In this document: positions 54,276 to 63,652 of the stretch, piece by piece
Layout of the letters: each line of letters begins with the position of its first letter
How positions within the stretch are numbered: the first letter of the stretch is position 1
NCBI GenBank assembly: GCA_036677425.1
Contig: JARFVT010000013.1
Span: 1,736,001-1,800,000 of the forward strand
Source: JARFVT01 sp036677425
Lineage (GTDB): Bacteria > Pseudomonadota > Alphaproteobacteria > UBA8366 > Aestuariispiraceae
Direction: 5' to 3'
Length of the DNA: 64,000 nt
Notes under the pieces: generated by a model
Told to the model about the DNA's origin: nothing
The model's database searches: none
Seen by the model: only the letters and a program-made list of their open reading frames with translations
Program-made: the position numbers and the translations under genes

Positions 54276-55493
54276 TCAGCGCTCCACCAGTTGGACATGT
54301 TTATTATATATATTTAATAATCCAGAAATAGTCAGGCTAATGGACATATAAAAAACCATGGTCATGCCAACAATTTCAATTGCATGGCCTGCTTGATTAA
54401 GCGATGTTGACATAAAGACAGCAACAAGATATGGAAAACCAATAGCAATAGCCAATGAAGAATTTTTAACTACATCCATCGATTTACTAATCATCGGTGG
54501 AACAATTGCGGGCATTGCTTGTGGAATAATAATTAGCTTCATGGCACGGCTTGGTCGAAGTCCAATGGCTAATGCTGCATCATGTTGGCCTTTATTAACC
54601 GATAAAATTCCCGCACGTACGGTTTCCGCCATATAAGCAGAATGATATATAGTCAAGGCAACAAATAACGCCAGAAAAGCAGGTGGTAATGTAGCCCCAC
54701 CAACAAAATTAAAACCTTCAAGTTCTGGTATATTCCAACCAAGTGGCGATCCCGTTATAAGAAAAACAGCCCATGGAAATAGGATAATTAAAGCCGCAGA
54801 CGGCAAGAATATTGGAATTATTTTTCCTGTTTTATCTTGGTGTTTATGCGCCCAGCGCCTGAATATAAAGGCAGCAACGATTGCTATAATTATTGCAACG
54901 CCTGTTATCCAAAGCGAATTACCAGCTTCTGGCCAAGGCACATATAAGCCACGATTATTTAATAAAACCAATTCAATGCCACCCGAAAAATCATAGCTTT
55001 TTTTAACCTTTGGCAGCAGAGAAAAAATGCCAGTGTACCAAAAAATTATTTGTATTAATAAGGGCGTGTTACGAAAAATCTCGACATAAGCTAATGATAT
55101 TTTGGCAATTAACCAATTATTGGAAAGCCTCAAAAAGCCGATGATAAAACCAAGTATTATCATCGCAATGATTGCCACCGCAGATATATAAAGCGTATTT
55201 AAAATACCAACCAGAAAAATATCACCATAAGTGCCAACACCAACGGTATAATCAATAAGCCTGAAATTAACATCAAATCCAGCTTCAACACCCAAAAAGC
55301 CAAAACCAGATTGCATCCCACGAGTTTCAAGATTATGTGATGTGGTGGTAGAAAGATACCAAGCAACCCAACCAACGATAGATGCAGTTAATATTTGATA
55401 AAAAATAGAGCGAACTCGCTCATCATGGAAAAAGTCAAATTGTTTCTTTGGCTTGATTTGTTCTGATTTTATGATTTTGTCATTAATCGTCAA
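54276..55493 (-). CDS. aapQ: General L-amino-acid ABC transporter permease AapQ
   Basis: A 405-residue permease with the AapQ layout: a cytoplasmic start, helix near ILTASIVGWVAWYLSTTTSH, a periplasmic stretch with GMQSGFGFLGVEAGFDVNFR, then FRNTPLLIQIIFWYTGIFSL and the C-terminal EAA loop NKGQHDAALAIGLRPSRAMK with LIIIPQAMPAIVPP. It forms the channel with AapM. Stop TGA. Confidence 0.93.
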   Translation of the reverse strand: MTINDKIIKSEQIKPKKQFDFFHDERVRSIFYQILTASIVGWVAWYLSTTTSHNLETRGMQSGFGFLGVEAGFDVNFRLIDYTVGVGTYGDIFLVGILNTLYISAVAIIAMIILGFIIGFLRLSNNWLIAKISLAYVEIFRNTPLLIQIIFWYTGIFSLLPKVKKSYDFSGGIELVLLNNRGLYVPWPEAGNSLWITGVAIIIAIVAAFIFRRWAHKHQDKTGKIIPIFLPSAALIILFPWAVFLITGSPLGWNIPELEGFNFVGGATLPPAFLALFVALTIYHSAYMAETVRAGILSVNKGQHDAALAIGLRPSRAMKLIIIPQAMPAIVPPMISKSMDVVKNSSLAIAIGFPYLVAVFMSTSLNQAGHAIEIVGMTMVFYMSISLTISGLLNIYNKHVQLVER

Positions 55494-55609
55494 TTTATCT
55501 TCTTCATGATCTTTAATTCTGCTAGCGCATTGTTAATTATCGGCGCCTAATCAAATTAAAAATTAAGCACCGATTAATGTTATCAACGGCAAAATACCAT
55601 AATTATTTT

Positions 55610-56656
55610 TTAGCGCATAGGAGGAGAATACATTAAACCACCATTAGTCCAAAGCTCATTAGTAGTTCCCTTCCGTGGGATACCAATGCCCAATTTACCG
55701 CTGCCAATATAGGCTTCATAATTTTCACCATAATTGCCAACATGTTTAATAATATTATATGCCCAGTCTTTGCTAAGTCCCAAACCTTCTTGAAGATTAC
55801 CCTCAACACCCAACATGCGACGAATTCTAATATCATCAGAATTAGCGCGCATCTCGTCCACATTTTGACTAGTAACACCAAGTTCTTCAGCATTTATCAT
55901 GGCATAAACCGACCAATTAACAATGTCACGCCATTGGCTATCACCATGTCTGACAGCGGGGGACAAAGGCTCTTTGGAAATAGTTTCTGGTAAAATCATA
56001 TGATCAGATGGAACGGGAAAAGCAGCCATATTACCTGCCATTGATGATTTATCACCAGTAACCGCATCGCAGCCACCGTTAAGATAAGTTTCATCACGAA
56101 CATTGTAATCTTCAAAAGTAACAGCGCTAATATTCAGCTTATTGGCACGGCTGTAATCAGCCAAATTCAATTCAGTTGTTGTGCCTGATGTTACGCATAC
56201 CTTGGCACCTTTTAATTCAAGCGCGCTTGATATACCGCTATCTTTATGAACTGTGAAGCCTTGACCATCATAGAAATTTGGTTGCAAGAAATCCAAACCA
56301 AGCTGTGTATCACGCGACATGGTCCATGTTGCTGTTCGAGATAATAGATCAGATTCGCCATTAGCCAGCGCAGTGAAACGCATTTGCGAGCTAACAGATT
56401 GAATTTCCAGCTTTTTAATATCGCCAAAAATAGCCGCCGCGACGGCATGACACATTTGCACATCAAGGCCATACCAGTTGCCATCAGCATCCAAATTATA
56501 AAAACCAGCCGATGGTGGGCCAACTTGGCAGCGCAAATGACCGCGTTCTTTAACAATGTCCAATGTAGTTTTTTCTGCAGCCAAAACTGTTGTAATGCCT
56601 GTAAGCGCAACAACTGCAACCGCGGCTGCAGATGTAATTAGTGTAGTAAATTTCAT
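55610..56656 (-). CDS. aapJ: General L-amino-acid ABC transporter binding protein
   Basis: A 348-residue periplasmic receptor with a signal peptide (SAAAVAVVALTGITTVLAAE) and SBP_bac_3 motifs: LDIVKERGHLRCQVGPPSAG, WYGLDVQMCHAVAAAIFGD, DLLSRTATWTMSRDTQLGLD and CDAVTGDKSSMAGNM. Two cysteines (C in RCQVG and GGCDAV) may bridge. An AGGAGAG ribosome site precedes the start. First gene of the operon, with a 116-bp gap before aapQ that could adjust its higher expression. Confidence 0.94.
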   Translation of the reverse strand: MKFTTLITSAAAVAVVALTGITTVLAAEKTTLDIVKERGHLRCQVGPPSAGFYNLDADGNWYGLDVQMCHAVAAAIFGDIKKLEIQSVSSQMRFTALANGESDLLSRTATWTMSRDTQLGLDFLQPNFYDGQGFTVHKDSGISSALELKGAKVCVTSGTTTELNLADYSRANKLNISAVTFEDYNVRDETYLNGGCDAVTGDKSSMAGNMAAFPVPSDHMILPETISKEPLSPAVRHGDSQWRDIVNWSVYAMINAEELGVTSQNVDEMRANSDDIRIRRMLGVEGNLQEGLGLSKDWAYNIIKHVGNYGENYEAYIGSGKLGIGIPRKGTTNELWTNGGLMYSPPMR

Positions 56657-56901
56657 TAAATACTCTCCTGCTTGTAAATTTTAAAAACCTATTTGTAGAT
56701 TTTAAATAATAATAACTTATAGGTTATTACAAAATAGATATTATAGTTTTATTATATCGGGATTGTGCCTTATCATTCCCTCCCAAAATTTTTATATTTT
56801 TCATAATTCTAAGGCGTATTCTGGTGATTTGTCCAATGCATTAATCAATCATCATAAAGCATATTGTTTCAGAATAGGGAAAAAATATCAATTTAAATAT
56901 T

Positions 56902-57816
56902 TTATAAATTAAGTTTCATTTGCTTTTTTTGTAATAATATCTGCCAAAAATTTTCTGTATTTGGTATTGCATTTGGTAGATAGCGATAAATTACAATATA
57001 TAATAAAATATCATCATCTTCGCTCGCCGCCCGCACTAGTGTGCGATTTTTAAGATCAGCAGCAATGACTGATTTTGGAATCCAAGCTACCCCACTGCCC
57101 TTGATAACCATCTCTCTAATCGCCGCAGCAGTGGAAGATTCGTAAACAGGCACAAATTTCAAATCACTATAATTAACCTCCATATGTTGTTTAACTGGCC
57201 ATACCTGCGGGTTGGAATAGGTATGCAAATATGGGATTGAGCTGCCAGATTTGGCTGTTGGAAGTCAATATTCAGGCTTACCATCTTCTGTTGGCTTAAC
57301 AACAGGTATAAGTATTTCTGTACCTAGTTGTAGCGAACAAAATTTATTAGTGTCATTAAAAATTGCACCAGATGGATCTTCATATCCAACATAAAAATCA
57401 ATTTTTGCCTCTTCTAAGGCATTAAGATATTGTCCAACACTGCCATAACCACTTCGAACACTAAACATTTCGGTTTCAGTAAAAGATTGCAGTTCATTTA
57501 ACCAATCAGGAATAAAAAATTGTGCTAAAGTGCTTAGGGTAGAAAATCGTATTTTTTCCTTTTTCCTTTTGATATCACTGCGCGATTGATTGGCAAGGCG
57601 GGTAATTTCTTGTGCCACTGGTCTAAATATTTCACCCGCTTCCGTTAATTTAGCTGGCTGAATTGAACGGTCGATAAGCTTTGATCCAATCCAATCTTCC
57701 AGCGATCTAATACGTCGGCTAAATGCAGGCTGAGAAATATATCGGTCTTCTGAAGAAATTCTGAAATTGCCAGTTTCGCAAAGGGAAAGAAAATCCTCCA
57801 ACCATTTAAGTTCCAT
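56902..57816 (-). pseudogene. LysR-family regulator with an in-frame TGA
   Basis: The N-terminal HTH (MELKWLEDFLSLCETGNFRI then SSEDRYISQPAFSRRIRSLE) and the first half of the effector domain are intact. At 57265-57267 a TGA interrupts the frame (DGKPEY, stop, LPTAKSGSSIPYLHTYSNPQ), and the same frame continues to 56902 with VKGSGVAWIPKSVIA-like C-terminal elements (IKGSGVAWIPKSV). It is a nonsense mutation or read error, since many real genes here end in TGA. It may have regulated the adjacent aap operon. The 56657-56901 gap holds nothing else. Confidence 0.8.
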
Positions 57817-58042
57817 ATCTATTATCCGTTTCATGCGATAAAACTAAATGATTCAATCATAAAATATCAAAATAGCTAATATATATAAATTGATAAAAGA
57901 TTATAGCTTTATTATACTGCATAGTCGAGGCATGAATTATCACATGCATTAAGCCAGTGTTAATATATTACATGCTGGATAAAGCTGTACATAAATCTCA
58001 GTAGGCTATTGACAAAACACTGGCTATTTTGCAATTTATATT

Positions 58043-58609
58043 ATGGATACAAATAAAAATATTGCCGATATATTAGCAAAACGCCTTAAAGAAATACGCA
58101 AATCTAAAGGATTAAGTTTGGAGGCAACAGCCAAGCTATCTGGTGTTTCCAGATCGATGCTTTCACAAATAGAGCGCAAAGAATCAAGCCCCACAGTGGC
58201 AACACTTTGGAGCCTTTCACGGGCATTGCAGGTCGATTTTGCAGAGCTTTTAGATAATGTTAATGCCAATGATACAATTAAAGAAATAATGCGCGCAAAT
58301 CGCACCCCAACGATTGATAGTCAGGGCGAAGGATGCCGAATTCGCATTTTAAGCTCGCCCGCACAAGCAGGGAAGCTGGAAATATATGAAATTCAATTCA
58401 CCGCCGATGGAATATTGGCCAGCGACCCACATCGGCATGGCTGCAGCGAACAATTGACCGTCCTTGAAGGGGAAATTGTGGTTAGCGCGGGTAAAAAATC
58501 TGTGGAATTAAGCGAAGGCGACACAATACGATATGCTGCAGATTGTAATCACATAATTAGAGCCGCAGGAAAACCATCTAAAGCACTTTTAATCGTGCAG
58601 AATTCTTAA
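58043..58609 (+). CDS. XRE-type HTH regulator with cupin sensor domain
   Basis: A 188-residue regulator: HTH_3 domain (about 10-64, LAKRLKEIRKSKGLSLEATA then KLSGVSRSMLSQIERKESSP) and a C-terminal cupin (about 108-180) with DPHRHGCSEQLTVLEGEIVV and GDTIRYAADCNHIIRA, which carry metal-type histidines. The family often regulates amino-acid or polyamine genes. It lies 89 bp upstream of kbl-tdh-thrC in the same direction and is the likely regulator of that operon. The start codon lacks a clear ribosome site. Confidence 0.88.
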   Translation: MDTNKNIADILAKRLKEIRKSKGLSLEATAKLSGVSRSMLSQIERKESSPTVATLWSLSRALQVDFAELLDNVNANDTIKEIMRANRTPTIDSQGEGCRIRILSSPAQAGKLEIYEIQFTADGILASDPHRHGCSEQLTVLEGEIVVSAGKKSVELSEGDTIRYAADCNHIIRAAGKPSKALLIVQNS

Positions 58610-58643
58610 TTAATCCGTTATACAGTTATTTAATTCTATTATA

Positions 58644-58672
58644 TTGACATAATCCTTAAGATAGGATTTATA
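58644..58672 (+). promoter_or_regulatory. Likely promoter with overlapping inverted-repeat operator for kbl-tdh-thrC
   Basis: A TTGACA -35 (58644-58649), 17-bp spacer and TTTATA -10 (58667-58672) lie 27 bp before the kbl start. The spacer contains a 6-6-6 inverted repeat AATCCT-taagat-AGGATT (58651-58668), well placed for a repressor that blocks polymerase, presumably the XRE-cupin protein encoded just upstream. The -10 is not perfect. Confidence 0.55.
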
Positions 58673-58698
58673 TATTTTATAATTAAGGAATATTAAAT

Positions 58699-59907
58699 AT
58701 GAAAAATGAATTTTTAAACCATATCTCCAACAGTTTGCAAGAAATTGAAACGGCAGGCCTTTACAAGCGCGAACGCTTTATCACCTCCGCACAATCGGGG
58801 CGGATAGACGTTATGCTTAATGATGTGCAGCATGACCGTGTAGTTAATCTTTGCGCCAATAACTATCTCGGCCTCGCCAATGATGCGCGGTTGATCAAAA
58901 CAGCCAAAAATGCACTTGATAAGCAAGGGTTTGGCATGGCTAGTGTACGTTTTATTTGCGGCACACAAGACCAGCATAGGGTGCTGGAACAACAGTTGGC
59001 AAAATTTCTTAGCAAAGACGATTCGATTTTATTTGCAGCTTGTTTTGACGCTAACGGCGGCTTGTTCGAACCATTATTAACTTCCGAAGATGCAATCATT
59101 TCTGACGCGCTTAATCATGCCTCAATCATTGACGGCATCAGGCTTTGCAAGGCTAAGCGTTATCGTTATGCAAATTCCGATATGACGGAACTTGAAGCAA
59201 GACTGGTCGAGGCAAAAGATAATGGTGCAAGATTCATCATGATTGCCACTGATGGCGTGTTTTCAATGGATGGTTATTTGGCGAAACTTCCAGAAATAAC
59301 CGCATTGGCTGAACGTTATGGGGCTATTGTCATGGTTGATGATTGCCATGCCACAGGCTTTATGGGGCCACAGGGGCGCGGAACTGCGGCGCATTTTAAT
59401 GTGGTTGACGATGTTGATATATTGACTGGCACGCTTGGTAAAGCATTAGGCGGATCAATTGGTGGATATATTGCAGGGTCGCAACCTATAATTGATTTAT
59501 TGCGCCAACGCGCGCGTCCATATCTATTTTCAAATTCATTACCACCAGCGATCGTCGCAGCAGGAATAAAAGCCATAACAATAGTAGAACAAGGCGATGA
59601 TTTGCGTAAAAAACTATTTGAAAACACCGTGTTTTGGCGCGCGGGATTAGAAAAACTGGGTTTTGATTTACTTCCTGGCGAACATCCTATTGTCCCGGTA
59701 ATGTTGGGCGAAGCATCTTTAGCACAAGATATGGCAGCGCAATTATTTGACGAAGGCGTATTTGTCGCAGGTTTCTTTTTCCCCGTTGTACCAAAAGGTC
59801 TGGCGCGTATCCGCACACAAATGAATGCAGCCCTAAGCCGTGATGATCTTGAATTTGCCCTAACCGCATTTGCGAAAATTGGCAAGGAAATAGGAATAAT
59901 TAAGTGA
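58699..59907 (+). CDS. kbl: Glycine C-acetyltransferase (2-amino-3-ketobutyrate CoA ligase)
   Basis: Cleaves 2-amino-3-oxobutyrate with CoA to glycine and acetyl-CoA, the second step of threonine breakdown. A PLP enzyme of the alpha-oxoamine synthase family, 402 residues. Motifs: NNYLGLANDARLIKTAKNAL, GTQDQHRVLEQQLAKFL, VMVDDCHATGFMGPQGRGTA and the PLP lysine region LTGTLGKALGGSIGGYIAG. It directly precedes tdh (17 bp after its TGA stop). Intact. An AAGGAATAT site precedes the start. Confidence 0.95.
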   Translation: MKNEFLNHISNSLQEIETAGLYKRERFITSAQSGRIDVMLNDVQHDRVVNLCANNYLGLANDARLIKTAKNALDKQGFGMASVRFICGTQDQHRVLEQQLAKFLSKDDSILFAACFDANGGLFEPLLTSEDAIISDALNHASIIDGIRLCKAKRYRYANSDMTELEARLVEAKDNGARFIMIATDGVFSMDGYLAKLPEITALAERYGAIVMVDDCHATGFMGPQGRGTAAHFNVVDDVDILTGTLGKALGGSIGGYIAGSQPIIDLLRQRARPYLFSNSLPPAIVAAGIKAITIVEQGDDLRKKLFENTVFWRAGLEKLGFDLLPGEHPIVPVMLGEASLAQDMAAQLFDEGVFVAGFFFPVVPKGLARIRTQMNAALSRDDLEFALTAFAKIGKEIGIIK

Positions 59908-59924
59908 TAATAAAATCAAATAAT

Positions 59925-60950
59925 ATGAAGGCATTGGTTAAGACAAAAGCGACCACAGGATTATGGATGCGACAAGAACCAATTCCACAAATTGGTGATG
60001 ATGATGTGTTAATACGCATTAAAAAAACTGGTATTTGTGGTACCGATATTCATATTTGGGATTGGGACGAATGGTCACAAAAAACCGTACCAATACCGTT
60101 AATTACAGGGCATGAATTTGCTGGCGAAATTGTCGATATGGGTGCAAAGGTTAGCGAATTATCAATTGGCCAGCGCGTTTCTGGTGAAGGTCATTTGGTT
60201 GGTAAAAAAAGCAGGGCAAGCCGTTCAGGGCGTTTTCATCTTGACCCTGAAACCCGTGGAATTGGCGTTAATGAACCAGGAGCCTTTGCTGAATATTTGC
60301 GTTTACCTGCCTTTAATGTGGTGCCGCTACCCGATAATATCAGCGATGATATAGGCGCAATTTTAGACCCGCTTGGCAATGCAGTTCATACGGCTCTTTC
60401 TTTTGATTTGGCGGGTGAAGATATTTTAATCACTGGTGCTGGACCTATTGGAATAATGGCGGCGGCAGTTGCCAAACATATTGGTGCGGGTCATGTGGTT
60501 ATTACCGATATTAATCAAGATCGTTTGGATCTGGCGCTTAAAGTCGCCGATGTTACTGCGGTCAATATTACCAATACTGATTTAAAAGAAGTTTCAACCG
60601 CACTTGGTCTGGTTGAAGGGTTTGATGTTGGCCTTGAAATGAGCGGATCACAAGCAGCAATGGATCAAATGGTCGATGCAATGGTTGTCGGTGGGCGCAT
60701 TGCAATGTTAGGAATTTCGCCTGATAAATCAGCCGTTGATTGGTCTAAGATTGTCCTAAAATCAATAACTATCAAAGGTGTTTACGGGCGTGAAATTTTT
60801 GAAACATGGCATAAAATGCTAGTGATGTTAAAAAATGGATTAGATGTTAGCGCAATCATTACCCATCGCTTTAATATTGATGAATTTGAAACAGGTTTTG
60901 CCGCCATGAAATCAGGGTCAAGCGGCAAAGTTGTGCTTGATTGGACCTAA
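59925..60950 (+). CDS. tdh: L-threonine 3-dehydrogenase lacking the structural-zinc cysteines
   Basis: Oxidises threonine to 2-amino-3-oxobutyrate with NAD+. A 341-residue medium-chain dehydrogenase starting MKALVKTKATTGLWMRQEPI. Catalytic zinc ligands (GICGTDIHIW, GHEFAGEIVD) and the Rossmann GAGPIGIMAAAVAKHIGAG are intact. The structural zinc loop, normally CGHCRNCxxGxxHLC, here reads GKKSRASRSGRFHLD: all four cysteines are replaced. From memory, other alphaproteobacterial TDHs show a similar GKxSRQSRAGKFHLD loop, so this is probably a lineage variant, not damage. TAA stop. Confidence 0.93.
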   Translation: MKALVKTKATTGLWMRQEPIPQIGDDDVLIRIKKTGICGTDIHIWDWDEWSQKTVPIPLITGHEFAGEIVDMGAKVSELSIGQRVSGEGHLVGKKSRASRSGRFHLDPETRGIGVNEPGAFAEYLRLPAFNVVPLPDNISDDIGAILDPLGNAVHTALSFDLAGEDILITGAGPIGIMAAAVAKHIGAGHVVITDINQDRLDLALKVADVTAVNITNTDLKEVSTALGLVEGFDVGLEMSGSQAAMDQMVDAMVVGGRIAMLGISPDKSAVDWSKIVLKSITIKGVYGREIFETWHKMLVMLKNGLDVSAIITHRFNIDEFETGFAAMKSGSSGKVVLDWT

Positions 60951-60970
60951 AATAAATAAAGGCTAAAATT

Positions 60971-62361
60971 ATGAAATATATAAGTACAAGGGGCAGCGCG
61001 CCTGAACTAAATTTCAAACAAGTGTTATTAGCTGGATTAGCAATTGATGGCGGCCTATATGTGCCAAAAGAATGGCCAAAATTTACTAGTGAAGAAATTG
61101 CATCCTTTAAAGGCAAGCCATATACCCATGTTGCATTCGAAGTTATGAGCCGTTTTATTGCTGGCAGCATTCCTGATGTTGCATTAAAAATATGATTTCT
61201 GAGGCCTATGCAACATTTAACCATCCTGCGGTAACACCGTTGGTACAGCTAGGGTCAAATGACTGGTTATTAGAATTATTTCATGGCCCAACCATGGCAT
61301 TTAAAGATGTCGCCATGCAAATACTTGCCCGATTGATGGACTATATTTTACAAGAAAATAATCAGCATTTAACAATTGTTGGGGCAACATCAGGTGATAC
61401 TGGTGGGGCCGCATTATCGGCATTTTCTGGGCGTGAACATATTAATATTTTCTTCATGTTCCCCGAAGGCAGGGTTTCACCCGTTCAACAGCGCCAGATG
61501 ACTACTATTAATGCAAAAAACACCCATGCAATTGCCATAGATGGAAATTTTGATGATTGCCAAAATATGGTTAAGGCCATGTTTGCCAATAATAAATTTC
61601 GCGATGACGTGCATCTTTCAGCGGTAAATTCGATTAACTGGGGCCGAATAATGGCACAAACAGTCTATTATTTCACTGCGGCATCAAGTTTATCTACCCC
61701 TAACCAGCCTGTCTCTTTCACTGTTCCTACGGGTAATTTTGGTGTTATTTATGCTGGTTTTGTCGCAAAAAAAATGGGATTGGCAATTGATCGACTGGTC
61801 ATTGCGACAAATGAAAATGATATTCTAAACCGCACTTTAAACAATGGTCGGTATGAAATGCAAGCTGTTAAGCCAACGATCACTCCATCGATGGATATAC
61901 AAATATCATCAAATTTTGAACGATTGCTATTTGATGCTACCGATAGAAATGCAGGTGAGGTTACAGCCATGATGGAAAAATTAAACCGTGATAATCACTA
62001 TGATCTTAGCAAAAAAAACCATGATTTTATCAAATCTATATTTGATATCGGCATGACGACAGAATTAGAAACCCTTCAAACTATAAAGTCTATTCAGGCC
62101 AATAATGGATATCTTCTTGATCCACATTCCGCCGTTGCATTAAATATTGCTAATCAATATAAAACCAGCGATATTCCAATGATAACCTTGGCAACAGCGC
62201 ATCCATCGAAATTCCCAACAACGGTAAAAAAAGCAACCGATATTCATCCTAATTTACCCAATAGGGCTGGTAATATTATGTCTGCAAAGGAAAATTTCAC
62301 AAGTTTAAAAAATGATCAAGCGAAAGTCGAGGCATTCATAAAAAGTAAAATATATATTTAA
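60971..62361 (+). pseudogene. thrC: Threonine synthase, frameshifted in an A run
   Basis: Makes threonine from O-phosphohomoserine. The first frame (60971-61195) starts MKYISTRGSAPELNFKQVLL and ends IPDVALKI, stop. The continuation KNMISEAYATFNHPAVTPLV lies in the next frame (to 62361), so one A is missing from TTAAAAAAT near 61188. The PLP lysine motif HGPTMAFKDVAMQ and GATSGDTGGAALSAF are intact. A single-base homopolymer lesion such as this is the kind most likely to be a sequencing error; if real, threonine synthesis would be lost. The stop lies inside the 136-bp repeat shared with eipB. Confidence 0.88.
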
Positions 62362-62488
62362 TCGCAATTTGGTATTTTTAATATCTTGAAACCATCGATG
62401 ATACCAGTCGCGGTTAATTCCGCATTGGCAATTTTCAAACGGGTAGTAATGCCATTTTGATAAATATCGCTACTATGTGTAGATATGG
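62353..62488. repeat. 136-bp direct repeat, copy 1 (duplicate of the eipB 3' end)
   Basis: Matches 63517-63652 base for base except three positions. It contains the eipB C-terminal codons on the minus strand, cut off upstream, so it is a truncated duplicate. It also contains the thrC stop codon. Confidence 0.95.
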
Positions 62489-62577
62489 AAAAACCGTGTT
62501 TTATTGGACTTAAATAAAATAAATAAATGTTATTATATAATAATTAACTAGGGCTGCAATCTAATATAAGAATATTC

Positions 62578-63495
62578 TTAATCCCAATCAGATTTTTTGG
62601 TTTTACCACGCAAATAAAAGTCGCTTACTTCATCAATATAGTTAGAAAAATCTGTATTAGCGATCGCAATGCGGTTAATCGTTTGCCAATCAATATCACT
62701 GCGTTCCTTTGCTGGAATTATAATTTGGCTATCTGCTGAATTTTCAATATCCAATAAAATAAAGCCAATTCCATGCAGGCTTGAAAGCATGGTTAATTCT
62801 TTCGCAGCCTTTGCATCCAATTCATTTGCGACTAAATAGCCAAAATTTGCCCAGCTTGAATTACTTACCGCTTGAAAAAATGCACTGCGAATATTGGAAA
62901 GATTAATCAAAATCTTGACTTCAAAGCTCCATAGCTTGGCTTTTTTACCGCCATATTCTTTTGCAAATTTCTTAACATTACTTGACAATTGGTTAGTTAA
63001 ATCTTCCATTGCGACCAAATCTGGATATAGCCATTTATTTCCATTTGGCCCACGGTCATTATTTGACCGCTTTTCATCAATTCGCTTAACATAAAGCTCA
63101 TGTTCAATATTAAGATAGTCTTTCAAAATTGGATATAGATCATGTTCACTATAGCTGCTTTTATCACCGCTGCTATTTTCTTCAGTTTTTGCCACCTCCT
63201 CGGCATCGCTTTGATTAGTATAATAATATTTACGCGGCCTGCCTTCGGTCGTCTTTATATATTCATTATTTTTTTGTAAATTTGGTCGCATAGATGAAAT
63301 TTCCGCAGCAATTTGTTGCAATAATGCCTTGTCCGAATCTAACGGAGTTTTTATCGCTTGAGAGCGTTCTTGTTTCGCCGCGCATTCTTCAGGATATGTT
63401 GCAACTATCCAAACAGCAATTTCCTTTGCCGTATATTTTTCACCAATATTATCTTTTTAAAAAGATGTGATTGCATTTGTGAAATTTAATACCAC
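62578..63495 (-). CDS. COG2958/HrgA-like protein with in-frame TAA near the start
   Basis: The downstream part (from 63321, QQIAAEISSMRPNLQKNNEY) through EHDLYPILKDYLNIEHELYV, KLWSFEVKILINLSNIRSAF, FGYLVANELDAKAAKELTML and LLDIENSADSQIIIPAKERS is full length and matches COG2958 (HrgA-like) proteins, sometimes found beside or in place of restriction-modification genes. The natural N-terminus reads KDNIGEKYTAKEIAVWIVAT in frame, but codon 13 from a GTG start at 63493-63495 is TAA (63457-63459): FTNAITSF, stop, KDNIG, where TTA (Leu) is expected. So the gene is probably inactive, or starts internally. It lies between two direct repeats. Confidence 0.65.
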
Positions 63496-63516
63496 TTTTA
63501 TTCATTCCACATAAAA

Positions 63517-63652
63517 TATATTTAATCGCAATTTGGTATTTTTAATATCTTGAAATCATCGATGATACCAGTTGCGGTTAATTCCGCATTGGCAATTTTC
63601 AAACGGGTAGTAATGCCATTTTGATAAATATCGCTACTATGAGTAGATATGG
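63517..63652. repeat. 136-bp direct repeat, copy 2 (within eipB)
   Basis: The copy within the intact eipB gene, matching 62353-62488 with three mismatches. Spacing between copies is 1164 bp. Confidence 0.95.

Noticed and set aside
57265..57267. UGA decoded as an amino acid genome-wide
   Set aside because: About a dozen intact genes here (for example rpoB, tuf, kbl, aapM, aapQ) end in TGA at their natural family length, so UGA is a normal stop.
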